64,000 nt of DNA from Ancylobacter vacuolatus (GCF_030813595.1 NZ_JAUSUH010000009.1:124001-188000), one strand, 5' to 3'. Positions 45,121 through 53,846 are shown, counted from the first letter of the stretch. Program-made: numbers and translations. Notes: generated by a model from the letters alone, not told the origin.

Positions 45121-45776
45121 TGGCACCTCGGCTGCTGCAGAACTTCAATGGCGGGCGGGCGCACATCGTCACGTCCAGCCTCACCGCGGTGGAAGCGCTG
45201 GAAAAGACGCTCGGCAAGCTCGGCGTCACCGCGGTCTATCCCGAACTGGTGGACGGGCGGGCGCAGATCGACCTCGCCAGCCTTCAGCCCGAGCGCGACA
45301 TCCTGTTCATCGATGGCGATCTCGACAACCCGGTGGCGCTGGACACCGACGCCGGCGCCCATCATCCCCCCGTTCCGGTGATCGGCCTGGTCGGGGTGGA
45401 AGCGCCCAGCCGGCTGAAGCACCTGATCCAGCTCGGCGCCTCGGCGTTCCTGCGCAAGCCGGTGCAGGGCGGCGCCGTCTACACCGCGCTGTTCCTCGGC
45501 ATCAACCAGTTCCTGTTGCGCGGCGACCTTCGGGCGCGGCTCGACGACATGGATCGCCGCCGGCGTGGCCGCCGCGCGGTGGTGAAGTCCATCATCGCCC
45601 GCATGGCCGAGGCGGGCGTCGATGACGACGAGGCCTATGAATGGCTTCGGCGCGAAAGCATGCGCTCGCGGCAGACCCTCGAGGCCTATTGCGAGGCGTT
45701 CCTGACGGCGAGGGCTGGCCCCCTCGATGAACCGATGCAGCTCCGCCCGGCGGAGCCACGCGCGGAAAGAAGATAA
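45120..45776 (+). CDS. AmiR-like ANTAR-domain antiterminator, copy 2
   Basis: A 218-aa protein: a degenerate receiver-like domain (about 12-125; LFIDGDLDNPV and VIGLVGVEAPSRLKHLIQLGASAFLRKPV), a coiled coil (RARLDDMDRRRRGRR) and a C-terminal ANTAR domain (VVKSIIARMAEAGVDDDEAYEWLRRES). The ATG overlaps the amiC2 stop by one base; a GTG one codon earlier is possible. It should bind the hexaloop leader at 43,798 and possibly the one at 32,883. Confidence 0.87.
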   Translation: MAPRLLQNFNGGRAHIVTSSLTAVEALEKTLGKLGVTAVYPELVDGRAQIDLASLQPERDILFIDGDLDNPVALDTDAGAHHPPVPVIGLVGVEAPSRLKHLIQLGASAFLRKPVQGGAVYTALFLGINQFLLRGDLRARLDDMDRRRRGRRAVVKSIIARMAEAGVDDDEAYEWLRRESMRSRQTLEAYCEAFLTARAGPLDEPMQLRPAEPRAERR

Positions 45777-45795
45777 CCTTTCACAGGAGAAGAAA

Positions 45796-47034
45796 ATGAA
45801 CGGAAAGACCATGCGGGGGCTGCGTGCCGCAGCCCTCACGGGAACGCTTTTGCTCAGCGTCGCCCACGCTTTCGCCGCCGATCCGATCAAGCTCGGCGTG
45901 CTTGAAGACCAGTCCGGCGACTTCGCCGCCGCGACCATCGGCAAGGTGCACGCCATCCAGCTCGCCGCCGAGGAGATCAACAAGGCCGGCGGCATCGATG
46001 GCCGCCCGCTCGAACTGGTGATCTACGACACCCAGTCCGACAACACCCGCTACCAGGAATTCATGCGCCGCGTGCTGCAGCGCGACAAGGTCGACGTGGT
46101 GTTCGCCGGCTTCTCCTCCGCCTCGCGCGAGGCCTACCGCCCGATCGTCAACCAGTTCGACGGCCTCGCCTTCTACAACAACCAGTATGAAGGCGGCGTC
46201 TGCGACGCCAACATGATCGTCACCGGCGCGGTGCCCGAGCAGCAGTTCTCGACCCTCATCCCGTACCTCATGGAGAAGTACGGCAAGAAGGTCTACACAC
46301 TCGCCGCCGACTATAATTTCGGCCAGATCTCGGCCGAATGGGTGCGCAACATCGTCAAGGAGAATGGCGGCGAAATGGTCGGCGAGGATTTCATCCCGCT
46401 CGGCGTGTCGCAGTTCTCGCAGAACATCCAGAACATCCAGAAGGCCAAGCCCGACTTCGTGGTGACGCTGCTGGTCGGCACCGCGCAGGCCTCCTATTAC
46501 GAGCAGGCCGCCTCCGCCAACGTCAACCTGCCGATGGCCTCCTCGGTCAATGTCGGTCAGGGCTATGAGCACAAGCGCTTCAAGCCGCCATCGCTCAAGG
46601 ACATGTACGTCACCACCAACTACATCGAGGAAGTCGACACCCCGGCCTCGAAGGACTTCTTCGCTAAGTTCAAGGCCAAGTTCCCGGACGAGCCCTATGT
46701 GAACCAGGAAGCCGAGAACTCCTATCTCGCCGTCTATCTCTACAAGCAGATGGTGGAGCGGGCGAAGTCGACCAAGCGCGACGACCTGCGCAAGGAGATC
46801 GCCAAGGGCGATGTCTGCATGGACGCGCCCGAGGGCAAGGTCTGCCTCGACCCGAAGAGCCAGCACATGTCGCACACCATCTATCTCGCCAAGGTCGGCG
46901 CGGATCACTCCATCACCTTCCCGAAGGTGTGGGAGGGCATCAAGCCGTACTGGCTGGGCGAAGCCGGCTGCGACCTGACCAAGAGCGACCCGAGCGCGCA
47001 GTACACGCCCTCCAACCCGCCGCCGAAGAACTGA
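45796..47034 (+). CDS. urtA: Urea/short-chain-amide ABC transporter substrate-binding protein (UrtA-like)
   Basis: A 412-aa periplasmic receptor. The signal peptide (MRGLRAAALTGTLLLSVAHAF) is cleaved near FAADP. The length and the motifs VLEDQSGDFAAATIGKVHAIQLA, YNNQYEGGVCDANM and FGQISAEWVRNIV fit the UrtA/FmdD branch. AGGAGA stands 5 nt before the ATG at 45796. The neighbouring formamidase and nitrilase argue for an amide or urea analogue as ligand, so the urt symbol gives class only. A 496-bp repeat-filled gap separates it from its permease gene. Confidence 0.85.
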   Translation: MNGKTMRGLRAAALTGTLLLSVAHAFAADPIKLGVLEDQSGDFAAATIGKVHAIQLAAEEINKAGGIDGRPLELVIYDTQSDNTRYQEFMRRVLQRDKVDVVFAGFSSASREAYRPIVNQFDGLAFYNNQYEGGVCDANMIVTGAVPEQQFSTLIPYLMEKYGKKVYTLAADYNFGQISAEWVRNIVKENGGEMVGEDFIPLGVSQFSQNIQNIQKAKPDFVVTLLVGTAQASYYEQAASANVNLPMASSVNVGQGYEHKRFKPPSLKDMYVTTNYIEEVDTPASKDFFAKFKAKFPDEPYVNQEAENSYLAVYLYKQMVERAKSTKRDDLRKEIAKGDVCMDAPEGKVCLDPKSQHMSHTIYLAKVGADHSITFPKVWEGIKPYWLGEAGCDLTKSDPSAQYTPSNPPPKN

Positions 47035-47260
47035 TCGGTCGACCACTCCCTCTCCCCGGCGGGGAGAGGGTTGGGGTGAGGGGGCTTGGCAGGGTTCTGC
47101 AAAGAGCCCCTCACCGACCCGCTGCGCGGGCCACCTCTCCCCAGCGGGGAGAGGGAACAGAAAGCTCACCCACCCGGCTGCCGCCCTGTCCCCCTCGGCG
47201 GCACCCGAAGGCATCGCCCCGGCCCGACCCCCCAGCTTGGCCGGGGCGATCGCCTGATCG

Positions 47261-47300
47261 GTAAAGACGACTTCAGTAAAGACGACTTCAGTAAAGACGT
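47261..47300 (+). repeat. 15-bp tandem repeat
   Basis: The unit GTAAAGACGACTTCA occurs at 47261-47275 and 47276-47290, followed by a partial third copy from 47291 that diverges after GTAAAGACG. Copies are identical, pointing to recent slippage-type duplication. Confidence 0.85.
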
Positions 47301-47310
47301 CCTGCACGAA

Positions 47311-47413
47311 CGGCGTCATCCCGAGGTGACGCATCAACGGCGTCATCCTGAGGTGACGCATCAACGGCGTCATCCCGAGGTGACGCATCAACGGCGTCAT
47401 CCCGAGGCGCCGG
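47311..47413 (+). repeat. 27-bp tandem repeat (three full copies and one partial)
   Basis: The unit CGGCGTCATCCCGAGGTGAC plus GCATCAA repeats at 47311, 47338 and 47365 (one C/T change in the second copy), with a partial fourth from 47392. The core CGTCATCCCGAGG is a widespread alphaproteobacterial intergenic repeat element. There are no variable spacers, so it is not CRISPR. Confidence 0.85.
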
Positions 47414-47530
47414 CCGACAGGCCGGCCTCGAAGGAGGCTCACCCGGACGGCCCTCCTTCGAGGCGCGGCTTCCGCGCATCTCAGGATGATGCCGTCCTCT
47501 CGAAGCGAAAGATCAAGGGCCCCACCGCAC

Positions 47531-48403
47531 ATGGATGTCGGAACACTCGCCTTCTCCGCGCTCTACCAGTTCGGCGATGCCTTCGCCTTTCTGGTGCTGT
47601 CCGCCTGCGGCCTCGCCGTCATCTTCGGCATGATGGGCGTGATCAACCTGGCGCATGGCGAATTCATCATGTGCGGGGCCTATGTCACCGTCTCGGCCGC
47701 CCATGCCGGCGTGCCGCTGCCGCTCGCCATCCTCATCGGCGCCCTCGCCTCGGCGGCGGTCGGGGCGCTGGTGGAGATCCTCATCATCCGCCATCTCTAT
47801 GACCGCCCGCTCGACACCATCGTCGCCACCTGGGGCCTCAGCCTCATCTTCACCCAGGGCACGCTGATCGTGCTCGGCTCCACCATGGCCGGGGTGGGCA
47901 CGCCCTTCGGCAGCTTCACCGTCGGCGATTATTCCTATTCGCTCTATCGCCTCGTGCTGTGCGGCATGGCGGTGGTGGTGATCGCCGGGCTCTACGCGCT
48001 GTTCAACTGGACGCGCTTTGGCGTCATGGCCCGCGCCACCATCCAGGTGCCGCACATGGCAGCCGCGCTCGGCATCGACACCCGGCTCGTCTACAGCCTC
48101 ACCTTCGCGCTCGGCGCCGGCCTCGCCGGCCTTGCGGGCGGGCTCTACGCCCCGACCATGACGCTGGTGCCGACCATGGGCACCACCTTCATCATGGAAG
48201 CCTTCGTCACCGTGGTGGTCGGCGGCGCCGATGTGTTCCTCGGCACCGCCCCGGCGGCGGCGATTCTCGCCGTGGTCAAGGCGAGCATGACCTCCTGGTA
48301 CGGCCAGCTGGCCGGGCAGATCGGCCTGCTGATGGCTGTCATCATCGTCATCCGGGTGCTGCCGCGCGGCATCTCCGGCTTCCTCCTGCGCGAGCGGGCC
48401 TGA
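47531..48403 (+). CDS. urtB: Urea/amide ABC transporter permease (UrtB-like)
   Basis: A 290-aa inner-membrane protein with about eight helices. The conserved elements are GMMGVINLAHGEFIMCGAYV, RPLDTIVATWGLSLIFTQ and VVVGGADVFLGTAPAA. I chose the ATG at 47531, with AAGGG about 12 nt upstream; the frame continues upstream into repeat DNA without homology. It forms the membrane pore with the UrtC-like permease encoded 21 bp downstream. Confidence 0.88.
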   Translation: MDVGTLAFSALYQFGDAFAFLVLSACGLAVIFGMMGVINLAHGEFIMCGAYVTVSAAHAGVPLPLAILIGALASAAVGALVEILIIRHLYDRPLDTIVATWGLSLIFTQGTLIVLGSTMAGVGTPFGSFTVGDYSYSLYRLVLCGMAVVVIAGLYALFNWTRFGVMARATIQVPHMAAALGIDTRLVYSLTFALGAGLAGLAGGLYAPTMTLVPTMGTTFIMEAFVTVVVGGADVFLGTAPAAAILAVVKASMTSWYGQLAGQIGLLMAVIIVIRVLPRGISGFLLRERA

Positions 48404-48424
48404 TCCCGGACACGGAAAACTGAC

Positions 48425-49501
48425 ATGAACGCGCTCTCACGTTTCTTCGCCCGCCTCGAAGGCCCGCAGACGCTGGGCCGGGGCCCCGGTTTCTGGATCG
48501 GCTTCCTTATCGTGCTGGCCGGCGCCTGCGCCTACCCGCTGTTCTCGGACGGCTACACGGTCGGCAACACGGTATATTTCTTCACCTGGATCTTCATGGC
48601 GCTCGGCCTGTCCCTGATCTGGGGCTATGGCGGCGCGCTCAGCTTCGGCCAGACGGCGTTCTTCGGCATTGCCGGCTATGCCTATGGCATCCTCACCATC
48701 AATTTCGGCGCCGCCTATGGCTTCACCTTCGTCGCGCTGCTGTTCGCGGTGGCAATCGCCGCGCTGTTCGCGGCATTGCTGGGCTACTTCCTGTTCTTCG
48801 GCCGCATCTCCGGCGTGTTCCTCGGCATCGTGACGCTGTCGGTGACGCTGGTGCTGGAGCGCTTCATGGCGCAGACGGCGGGCCCGGAATGGAAGATCGG
48901 CGCCGCCCGGCTGAACGGCTTCAACGGCATGAGCAACATGCCCCCGCTCACCGTGCCCTGGCCCGGCGGCGACATCGTGCTGTTCCCCGACGTGCAGCTT
49001 TATTACGTCGTGCTCGGCATGCTGGTGCTGGTGTATCTGGGCCTGCGCATCCTGGTGAACTCGCCCTTCGGCAATGTGCTCGTCGCCATCCGCGAGAACC
49101 CGGAGCGGGCGGAAATGCTGGGCTACGACATCCGTAAATACCAGCTCGGCACCTTCGTCATCGGCGCGGCGCTCGCGGGTCTCTCGGGCGTGCTCTACAC
49201 CAGCTGGGGCCAGTACATCACGCCCTCCTCCATGGGCATGACCGCCGCCGCCCTGCCCATCGTCTGGGTCGCGGTCGGCGGGCGCTCGGACCTCACCACG
49301 ACGCTGGTCGGCACCATCACCGTGCTCGCCGTGTTCCAGGCGCTCACCATCCATGGCAGCCAATATGCGCTTGTGGTGATGGGCGTCATGCTGGTGCTCA
49401 CCGTGCTGCTGGCGCCGCGCGGCCTCATCTATGCGCTGGCGCGGCTCCTTGCCCGCCCCTTCTCCAAACGCGCCTCCAACGGCCAGCCGGGAGACGCCTG
49501 A
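48425..49501 (+). CDS. urtC: Urea/amide ABC transporter permease (UrtC-like)
   Basis: A 358-aa permease with about ten hydrophobic segments. Conserved stretches are IWGYGGALSFGQTAFFGIAGYAY, RENPERAEMLGYDIRKYQL and WVAVGGRSDLTTTLVG. The stop overlaps the next ATG by one base. In cluster 1 the equivalent domain is fused to its ATPase; here it is separate. Confidence 0.88.
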   Translation: MNALSRFFARLEGPQTLGRGPGFWIGFLIVLAGACAYPLFSDGYTVGNTVYFFTWIFMALGLSLIWGYGGALSFGQTAFFGIAGYAYGILTINFGAAYGFTFVALLFAVAIAALFAALLGYFLFFGRISGVFLGIVTLSVTLVLERFMAQTAGPEWKIGAARLNGFNGMSNMPPLTVPWPGGDIVLFPDVQLYYVVLGMLVLVYLGLRILVNSPFGNVLVAIRENPERAEMLGYDIRKYQLGTFVIGAALAGLSGVLYTSWGQYITPSSMGMTAAALPIVWVAVGGRSDLTTTLVGTITVLAVFQALTIHGSQYALVVMGVMLVLTVLLAPRGLIYALARLLARPFSKRASNGQPGDA

Positions 49502-50256
49502 TGCCGATGCTCCAGACGATAGGCCTCAACAAGCGCTTCGGCGGGCTGCACGTCACTAACAATGTCGACCTGACGCTTCAGGCCGGCGAGGTGCACTGCC
49601 TCATCGGGCCGAACGGCGCCGGCAAGTCGACCCTGTTCCGGCTGATCCTCGGCGAGCATCTGCCGAGCAGCGGCGCCATCCTGTTCGGCGGCGAGGACAT
49701 CACCAGCCTCAAGCCGTTCCAGCGCATCCGTCGCGGCATGAGCGTGAAGTTCCAGGTGCCCGGCATCTTCAAGGCGCTCAGCGTGCGGCAGAACCTCGAA
49801 ATCGCGATGCAGCACCATTACCCGCCGGCGGCGCTGGGCGAGGAGATCGACAAGCTGCTCGCCTTCCTCAACCTCACCGCCGACGCGAAGCGTCTGGCCG
49901 GCAATCTCTCGCACGGCCAGAAGCAGTGGCTGGAAATCGGCATGGCGGTCAGCCTCAAGCCGCGCCTGCTGCTGCTCGACGAGCCCACCGCCGGCATGTC
50001 GCCGGAGGAAACCCATGCCACCGGCGAAATGGTCAAGCGGCTCAATGCGCAGGGCATGACCGTGCTGGCGGTGGAGCACGACATGGCCTTTGTCCGCCAG
50101 GTGGCGCAGCAGGTCACGGTGCTGCATCTGGGCAAGGTGTTCGCGCAAGGCTCGATCGACGAGATCGTCGCCAATGAGGACGTCGCCGCCATCTATCTCG
50201 GCCAGACCACGGCACATGAAACCGCTCACGAGCCGGCGGGAGGCCCCCATGCGTAA
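49501..50256 (+). CDS. urtD: Urea/amide ABC transporter ATP-binding protein (UrtD-like)
   Basis: A 251-aa ATPase. Walker A is GPNGAGKST, and the motif GMSVKFQVPGIFKALSV precedes the modified signature NLSHGQKQWLEIGMA, a trademark of UrtD. Walker B is LLLLDEPTAGMSP. It starts within the stop of urtC and overlaps urtE by 8 bp, so translation is coupled along the operon. Confidence 0.9.
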   Translation: MPMLQTIGLNKRFGGLHVTNNVDLTLQAGEVHCLIGPNGAGKSTLFRLILGEHLPSSGAILFGGEDITSLKPFQRIRRGMSVKFQVPGIFKALSVRQNLEIAMQHHYPPAALGEEIDKLLAFLNLTADAKRLAGNLSHGQKQWLEIGMAVSLKPRLLLLDEPTAGMSPEETHATGEMVKRLNAQGMTVLAVEHDMAFVRQVAQQVTVLHLGKVFAQGSIDEIVANEDVAAIYLGQTTAHETAHEPAGGPHA

Positions 50257-50962
50257 GGAAGTCATGCTCTCCACCCTTGGCCTGCGCGCCGGCTATGGCG
50301 GCAAGCCGGTGCTGCAGGGCCTCGATATCGAGGTGCGCCAGGGCGAGATCGTCGCCGTGATCGGCCGCAACGGGGTGGGCAAGTCCACGCTGATGAAGAG
50401 CCTGATCGGCCTCGTGCCGGCGATGGAAGGCTCCATCGTCTTCGGCGACAAGCCGGTGGAACATCTCTCCGCCTTCAGGCGGGCGCGGCTCGGCATCGGC
50501 TATGTGCCGCAGGGCCGCGACGTGTTCCCCCGCCTCACGGTGGGCGAGAACATCGCGGTCGGCGGCATGCGCACGGGGCGCGTCACCGAGGCGGACCGCG
50601 AGCGCGTGCTCGGCTATTTCCCCATCCTGCGCGAGCGCTGGAGCCAGCGCGCCGGCACCCTGTCCGGCGGCCAGCAGCAGCAGCTCGCCATCGGCCGGGT
50701 GCTGGTGGCCAATCCGCAGCTCATCCTGCTCGACGAGCCCTCCGAGGGCATCCAGCCCAACATCGTGCAGGACATCGCCCGCATCATGGTGCAGCTGAAC
50801 AAGGATACCGGCGTCACCGTCGTGCTGGTCGAGCAGAACATCGACATGATCCGGGCGATGGCCCAGCGCTGCTATGTCATGGACAAGGGCCGCGTCGTCG
50901 CCGAACTCACGCGCGAGGGGCTCGCCGATGGCGAGGCCATGCGCCGTCACCTCGCCGTCTGA
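50249..50962 (+). CDS. urtE: Urea/amide ABC transporter ATP-binding protein (UrtE-like)
   Basis: A 237-aa ATPase. Walker A is GRNGVGKST, the signature is LSGGQQQQLAIGRVL, and Walker B is LILLDEPSEGIQPN. I chose the ATG at 50249 because GGGAGG lies 4-6 nt upstream. It completes the importer with the UrtD-like subunit. The formamidase gene follows after 32 bp. Confidence 0.9.
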   Translation: MRKEVMLSTLGLRAGYGGKPVLQGLDIEVRQGEIVAVIGRNGVGKSTLMKSLIGLVPAMEGSIVFGDKPVEHLSAFRRARLGIGYVPQGRDVFPRLTVGENIAVGGMRTGRVTEADRERVLGYFPILRERWSQRAGTLSGGQQQQLAIGRVLVANPQLILLDEPSEGIQPNIVQDIARIMVQLNKDTGVTVVLVEQNIDMIRAMAQRCYVMDKGRVVAELTREGLADGEAMRRHLAV

Positions 50963-50994
50963 ACGGACAGCCAGCAATTCCCAAGGAGAACATC

Positions 50995-51987
50995 ATGTCC
51001 TGGCTCGAGAATTCCCTCATGGCACGCAAAGGCCTCGCCAAAGGCCAGGCGGGCGCCACCCACTCCCTCACCGAGGCGGAGCAGGGCAAGTACCACTATG
51101 TCTACGGCCCCTATGTCGACCCGGTGCTGCGGGTCGACCCCGGCGCTGTCGTGGCGGCGGAGACGCATGACGCCTTCGAGGGGGCGATCAAGCACGAGAC
51201 CGACAACCCGCTCGAAATCCTGAACTTCCCCTATCTCAACCCGCAGAACGGCCCGATCTTCGTCAATGGCGCGGAAAAGGGCGACACGCTCGCGGTCTAC
51301 ATCAAGAACATCGTGCCGCGCGGCCCGCAGCCGGTGGGCACCACGCTGATCATGCCCGATTTCGGCGGGCTGGTGCCGACCAAGGACACGGCGATGCTGA
51401 ACGCGCCGCTGCCGGTCAAGGTGAAGAAGCTGCACGTGGATGCCGAAACCGGCACCAAGTGGAGCGACAAGATCACCCTGCCCTATGTGCCCTTCATCGG
51501 CACCATCGGCACCTCGCCGGAGATCGAGGCCATCACCTCGCTGCAGCCGGATTATTACGGCGGCAACATGGACCTGCCGGATGTCGGCATCGGCGCGGTC
51601 ATCTATCTCCCGGTGAACATTGCCGGCGGCCTGCTCTATCTCGGCGACTGCCACGCCACCCAGGGCGATGGCGAATTGTGCGGCGTCGCTTTGGAGCACC
51701 CCACCGTCACCACCATCCAGATCGACCTGATCAAGGGCTGGACCATCCACACGCCGCGGCTGGAGACGGAAGAGTTCATCATGTCCATCGGCTCGACCCG
51801 GCCGATGGAAGACGCCACCCGCATGGCCTATCGCGACCTCATCCGCTGGATGGCGTCCGACTACGGCTTCGACGAGATCGAGGCCTACATGCTGCTCACC
51901 CAGTGCGGCCGCGTGCGGCTCGGCAACATGGTGGACCCGAAATACACGATGGGCGCCTCGATCCTGAAGTCCTACCTCACGGCCTGA
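50995..51987 (+). CDS. fmdA: Acetamidase/formamidase family protein (FmdA type), copy 2
   Basis: A 330-aa amidase that should release ammonia from formamide or acetamide. Motifs: ETHDAFEGAIKHETDNP, GGNMDLPDVGIGAVIYLPV, LYLGDCHATQGDGELCG and NMVDPKYTMGAS. CAAGGAGA stands before the ATG. Placed directly behind the UrtA-E-like importer and before the nitrilase-type gene, it resembles the fmd operon logic of importer plus formamidase in methylotrophs. It shares only the core motifs with copy 1 at 26,912. Confidence 0.9.
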   Translation: MSWLENSLMARKGLAKGQAGATHSLTEAEQGKYHYVYGPYVDPVLRVDPGAVVAAETHDAFEGAIKHETDNPLEILNFPYLNPQNGPIFVNGAEKGDTLAVYIKNIVPRGPQPVGTTLIMPDFGGLVPTKDTAMLNAPLPVKVKKLHVDAETGTKWSDKITLPYVPFIGTIGTSPEIEAITSLQPDYYGGNMDLPDVGIGAVIYLPVNIAGGLLYLGDCHATQGDGELCGVALEHPTVTTIQIDLIKGWTIHTPRLETEEFIMSIGSTRPMEDATRMAYRDLIRWMASDYGFDEIEAYMLLTQCGRVRLGNMVDPKYTMGASILKSYLTA

Positions 51988-51998
51988 GCCCGGCCCCA

Positions 51999-52031
51999 CC
52001 GTCATGGCCGGGACAGCCCCGGCCATGACGG
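51999..52031. repeat. Perfect 14-bp inverted repeat between fmdA and the tandem nitrilase gene
   Basis: CCGTCATGGCCGGG and CCCGGCCATGACGG are perfectly complementary around the loop ACAGC. There is no U-tract, so it is a REP-type hairpin rather than a classical terminator. It may separate fmdA expression from that of the next gene. Confidence 0.8.
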
Positions 52032-52127
52032 CCTGACACCGAAACACCCGCCATCCGAGCGACATTCCCGGGCCCGCCGCCGCAACCGGCCGGGCGCCGA
52101 ACGCTCCTCCTTGCCCGGAGACCTGCC

Positions 52128-53846
52128 ATGACCACGACGCTGAAGGTCGCAACCGTCCAGTTCGAGCCGACCATGTTCGAGAAGGAGCGCAACCTCGCCC
52201 GCCTCGAAGCGCTGGTCACGGAGGCCGCGCAGGACGGCGCGAAACTGATCGTCACCCCGGAAATGGGCACGACGGGCTATTGCTGGTTCGACCGCGCCGA
52301 GGTCGCGCCCTTCGTCGAGCCGATCCCCGGCCCGACCACGGAGCGCTTCGCGGCGCTTGCCCGCGAAAAGGGCTGCCACATCGTCATCGGCATGCCGGAG
52401 GTCGATCCCGCCACCAACCTCTATTACAATTCCGCCGTGCTCATCGGGCCGGAGGGCGTGGTCGGCACCCACCGCAAGACCCACCCCTATATCGCCGAGC
52501 CGAAATGGTCGGCGCCGGGCGATCGGGGCCACGCCGTTTTCGACACGCCGCTCGGCCGCATCGCCCTGCTCGTGTGCATGGACATCCATTTTGTCGAGAC
52601 CGCGCGCCTGGTCGGGCTCGGCGGCGCCGACATCATCTGCCACATCTCCAACTGGCTGGCCGAGCGTACCCCCGCGCCCTACTGGATCACCCGCGCGGTG
52701 GAGAACAGCTGCTACCTCATCGAATCCAACCGCTGGGGGCTGGAGCGCACCGTGCAGTTCTCCGGCGGCAGCTGCGTCATCGGTCCGGACGGCGCCATCG
52801 AGGCGGTGATCGATACCGGCGACGGCGTCGCCTGCGTCGAGATCGACCTGGAGCGCGCCCGCGCCCGCCGCATGCTCGGCGAACCGGTGTTCGAGCAGCG
52901 CCGGCCGGAACTCTATATGGAGCTGCCGACCACCACCTTCGCTTGGAACCCGCTGGACTTCTTCAGCCTCTATGGCCACCGCCCGCTGCCCAAGGGAAGG
53001 CGCTCGCAGGTGGCGGTGGCGCAGTTCGCCCCCACCGGCGACGTAAACGCCAATCTCGACCGGATCGAGGAGCTGGCCAAGGCCGCGAAGGCCGACCGGG
53101 CGGAACTCGTCGTCTTCCCCGAGCGCGCGATCACCGGGCTCGACGCGCCGGCCGCCGTGCCGGTGGAGGGCGAGGCGGTGGCGCGCCTCATCGCCATCGC
53201 CACCCGCCACGGCCTGCACCTCGCCGCCGGCCTCGCCGAGGAGGAGGGCGGCAGCCTCTATAACAGCGCCGTGCTGGTGGGGCCGCAGGGGGTGATCGGG
53301 CGCTACCGCAAGACCCATCTCGACGCCTCCGACCATAATTGGGCGAGCCCGGGCGATGAATGGGGCGTGTTCGACACCAAGTTCGGCCGCATCGGCCTCA
53401 TCATCGGCCATGACGCCGCCTTCCCCGAGGCCGGGCGCGTGCTGGCGCTGCGCGGCTGCGACCTCATCCTTTGTCCGGCGGCGCTGCGCGGGGCGCTCAC
53501 CTCAGCCCATGCCGGCACGGCGATCGCCCAGAACTACCCGATCCCAACCGGCGCCGATCCGCATCACTGGCATTTGATGCGGGCGCGCGCCGGCGAGAAC
53601 AATGTCCATCTCGCCTTCGCCAATGTGCTGGATGAAGCCTCCGGCTATGGCGGCAAGAGCGGCGTGTTTGGGCCGGATACCTTCGAGTTCCCCCGCCGCG
53701 AGGCCATTCTCGGGGCCGGCGAAGGGGTCGTCACCGCGGAGATCGACACCACCAATCTCGATACGCCCTACCCCACAAATGTGGTGCGGCGGAAGGATCT
53801 GGTGACGATGCGCCTGCCCCATCACTATGTGCCGCTGATCGGCTGA
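52128..53846 (+). CDS. Tandem nitrilase-family protein, two C-N hydrolase domains, second lacking the catalytic Cys
   Basis: A 572-aa protein with two complete nitrilase folds. Domain 1 (about 4-275) has Glu45 (TPEMGTTGY), Lys117 (HRKTHPY) and Cys150 (LLVCMDIHFVE), a full triad. Domain 2 (about 292-572) has Glu332 (FPERAITG) and Lys395 (YRKTHLD), but the nucleophile position reads IIGHDAAFPE, with Gly427 in place of Cys. Domain 2 is therefore probably non-catalytic and may serve assembly or regulation, since nitrilases form dimers and spirals. It is the last gene of the amide cluster, preceded by CCCGGAGA about 10 nt before the ATG. Confidence 0.9.
   Translation: MTTTLKVATVQFEPTMFEKERNLARLEALVTEAAQDGAKLIVTPEMGTTGYCWFDRAEVAPFVEPIPGPTTERFAALAREKGCHIVIGMPEVDPATNLYYNSAVLIGPEGVVGTHRKTHPYIAEPKWSAPGDRGHAVFDTPLGRIALLVCMDIHFVETARLVGLGGADIICHISNWLAERTPAPYWITRAVENSCYLIESNRWGLERTVQFSGGSCVIGPDGAIEAVIDTGDGVACVEIDLERARARRMLGEPVFEQRRPELYMELPTTTFAWNPLDFFSLYGHRPLPKGRRSQVAVAQFAPTGDVNANLDRIEELAKAAKADRAELVVFPERAITGLDAPAAVPVEGEAVARLIAIATRHGLHLAAGLAEEEGGSLYNSAVLVGPQGVIGRYRKTHLDASDHNWASPGDEWGVFDTKFGRIGLIIGHDAAFPEAGRVLALRGCDLILCPAALRGALTSAHAGTAIAQNYPIPTGADPHHWHLMRARAGENNVHLAFANVLDEASGYGGKSGVFGPDTFEFPRREAILGAGEGVVTAEIDTTNLDTPYPTNVVRRKDLVTMRLPHHYVPLIG

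Larger units (their letters stand above)
47035..47530 (+). repeat. Repeat-rich gap between urtA and urtB
   Basis: No gene is supported in these 496 bp. At 47047-47070 CCCTCTCCCCG and CGGGGAGAGGG form one hairpin, and at about 47135-47154 CTCTCCCC-AG-CGGGGAGAG forms another. The outer arms GGTGAGGGGGC (about 47074) and GCCCCTCACC (about 47106) can pair as well. Then come the 15-bp and 27-bp tandem repeats described separately, a GGCCGG-rich palindrome near 47410-47430, and an ATCCTGAGATG-type sequence near 47480. Confidence 0.75.

Noticed and set aside
47261-47413. CRISPR array
   Set aside because: The repeats are directly adjacent with no spacers of variable sequence and no cas genes are present.
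47486-47530. N-terminal extension of the UrtB-like permease from the ATG at 47486
   Set aside because: These codons fall in repeat DNA and have no counterpart in the family, which starts just before the first helix.
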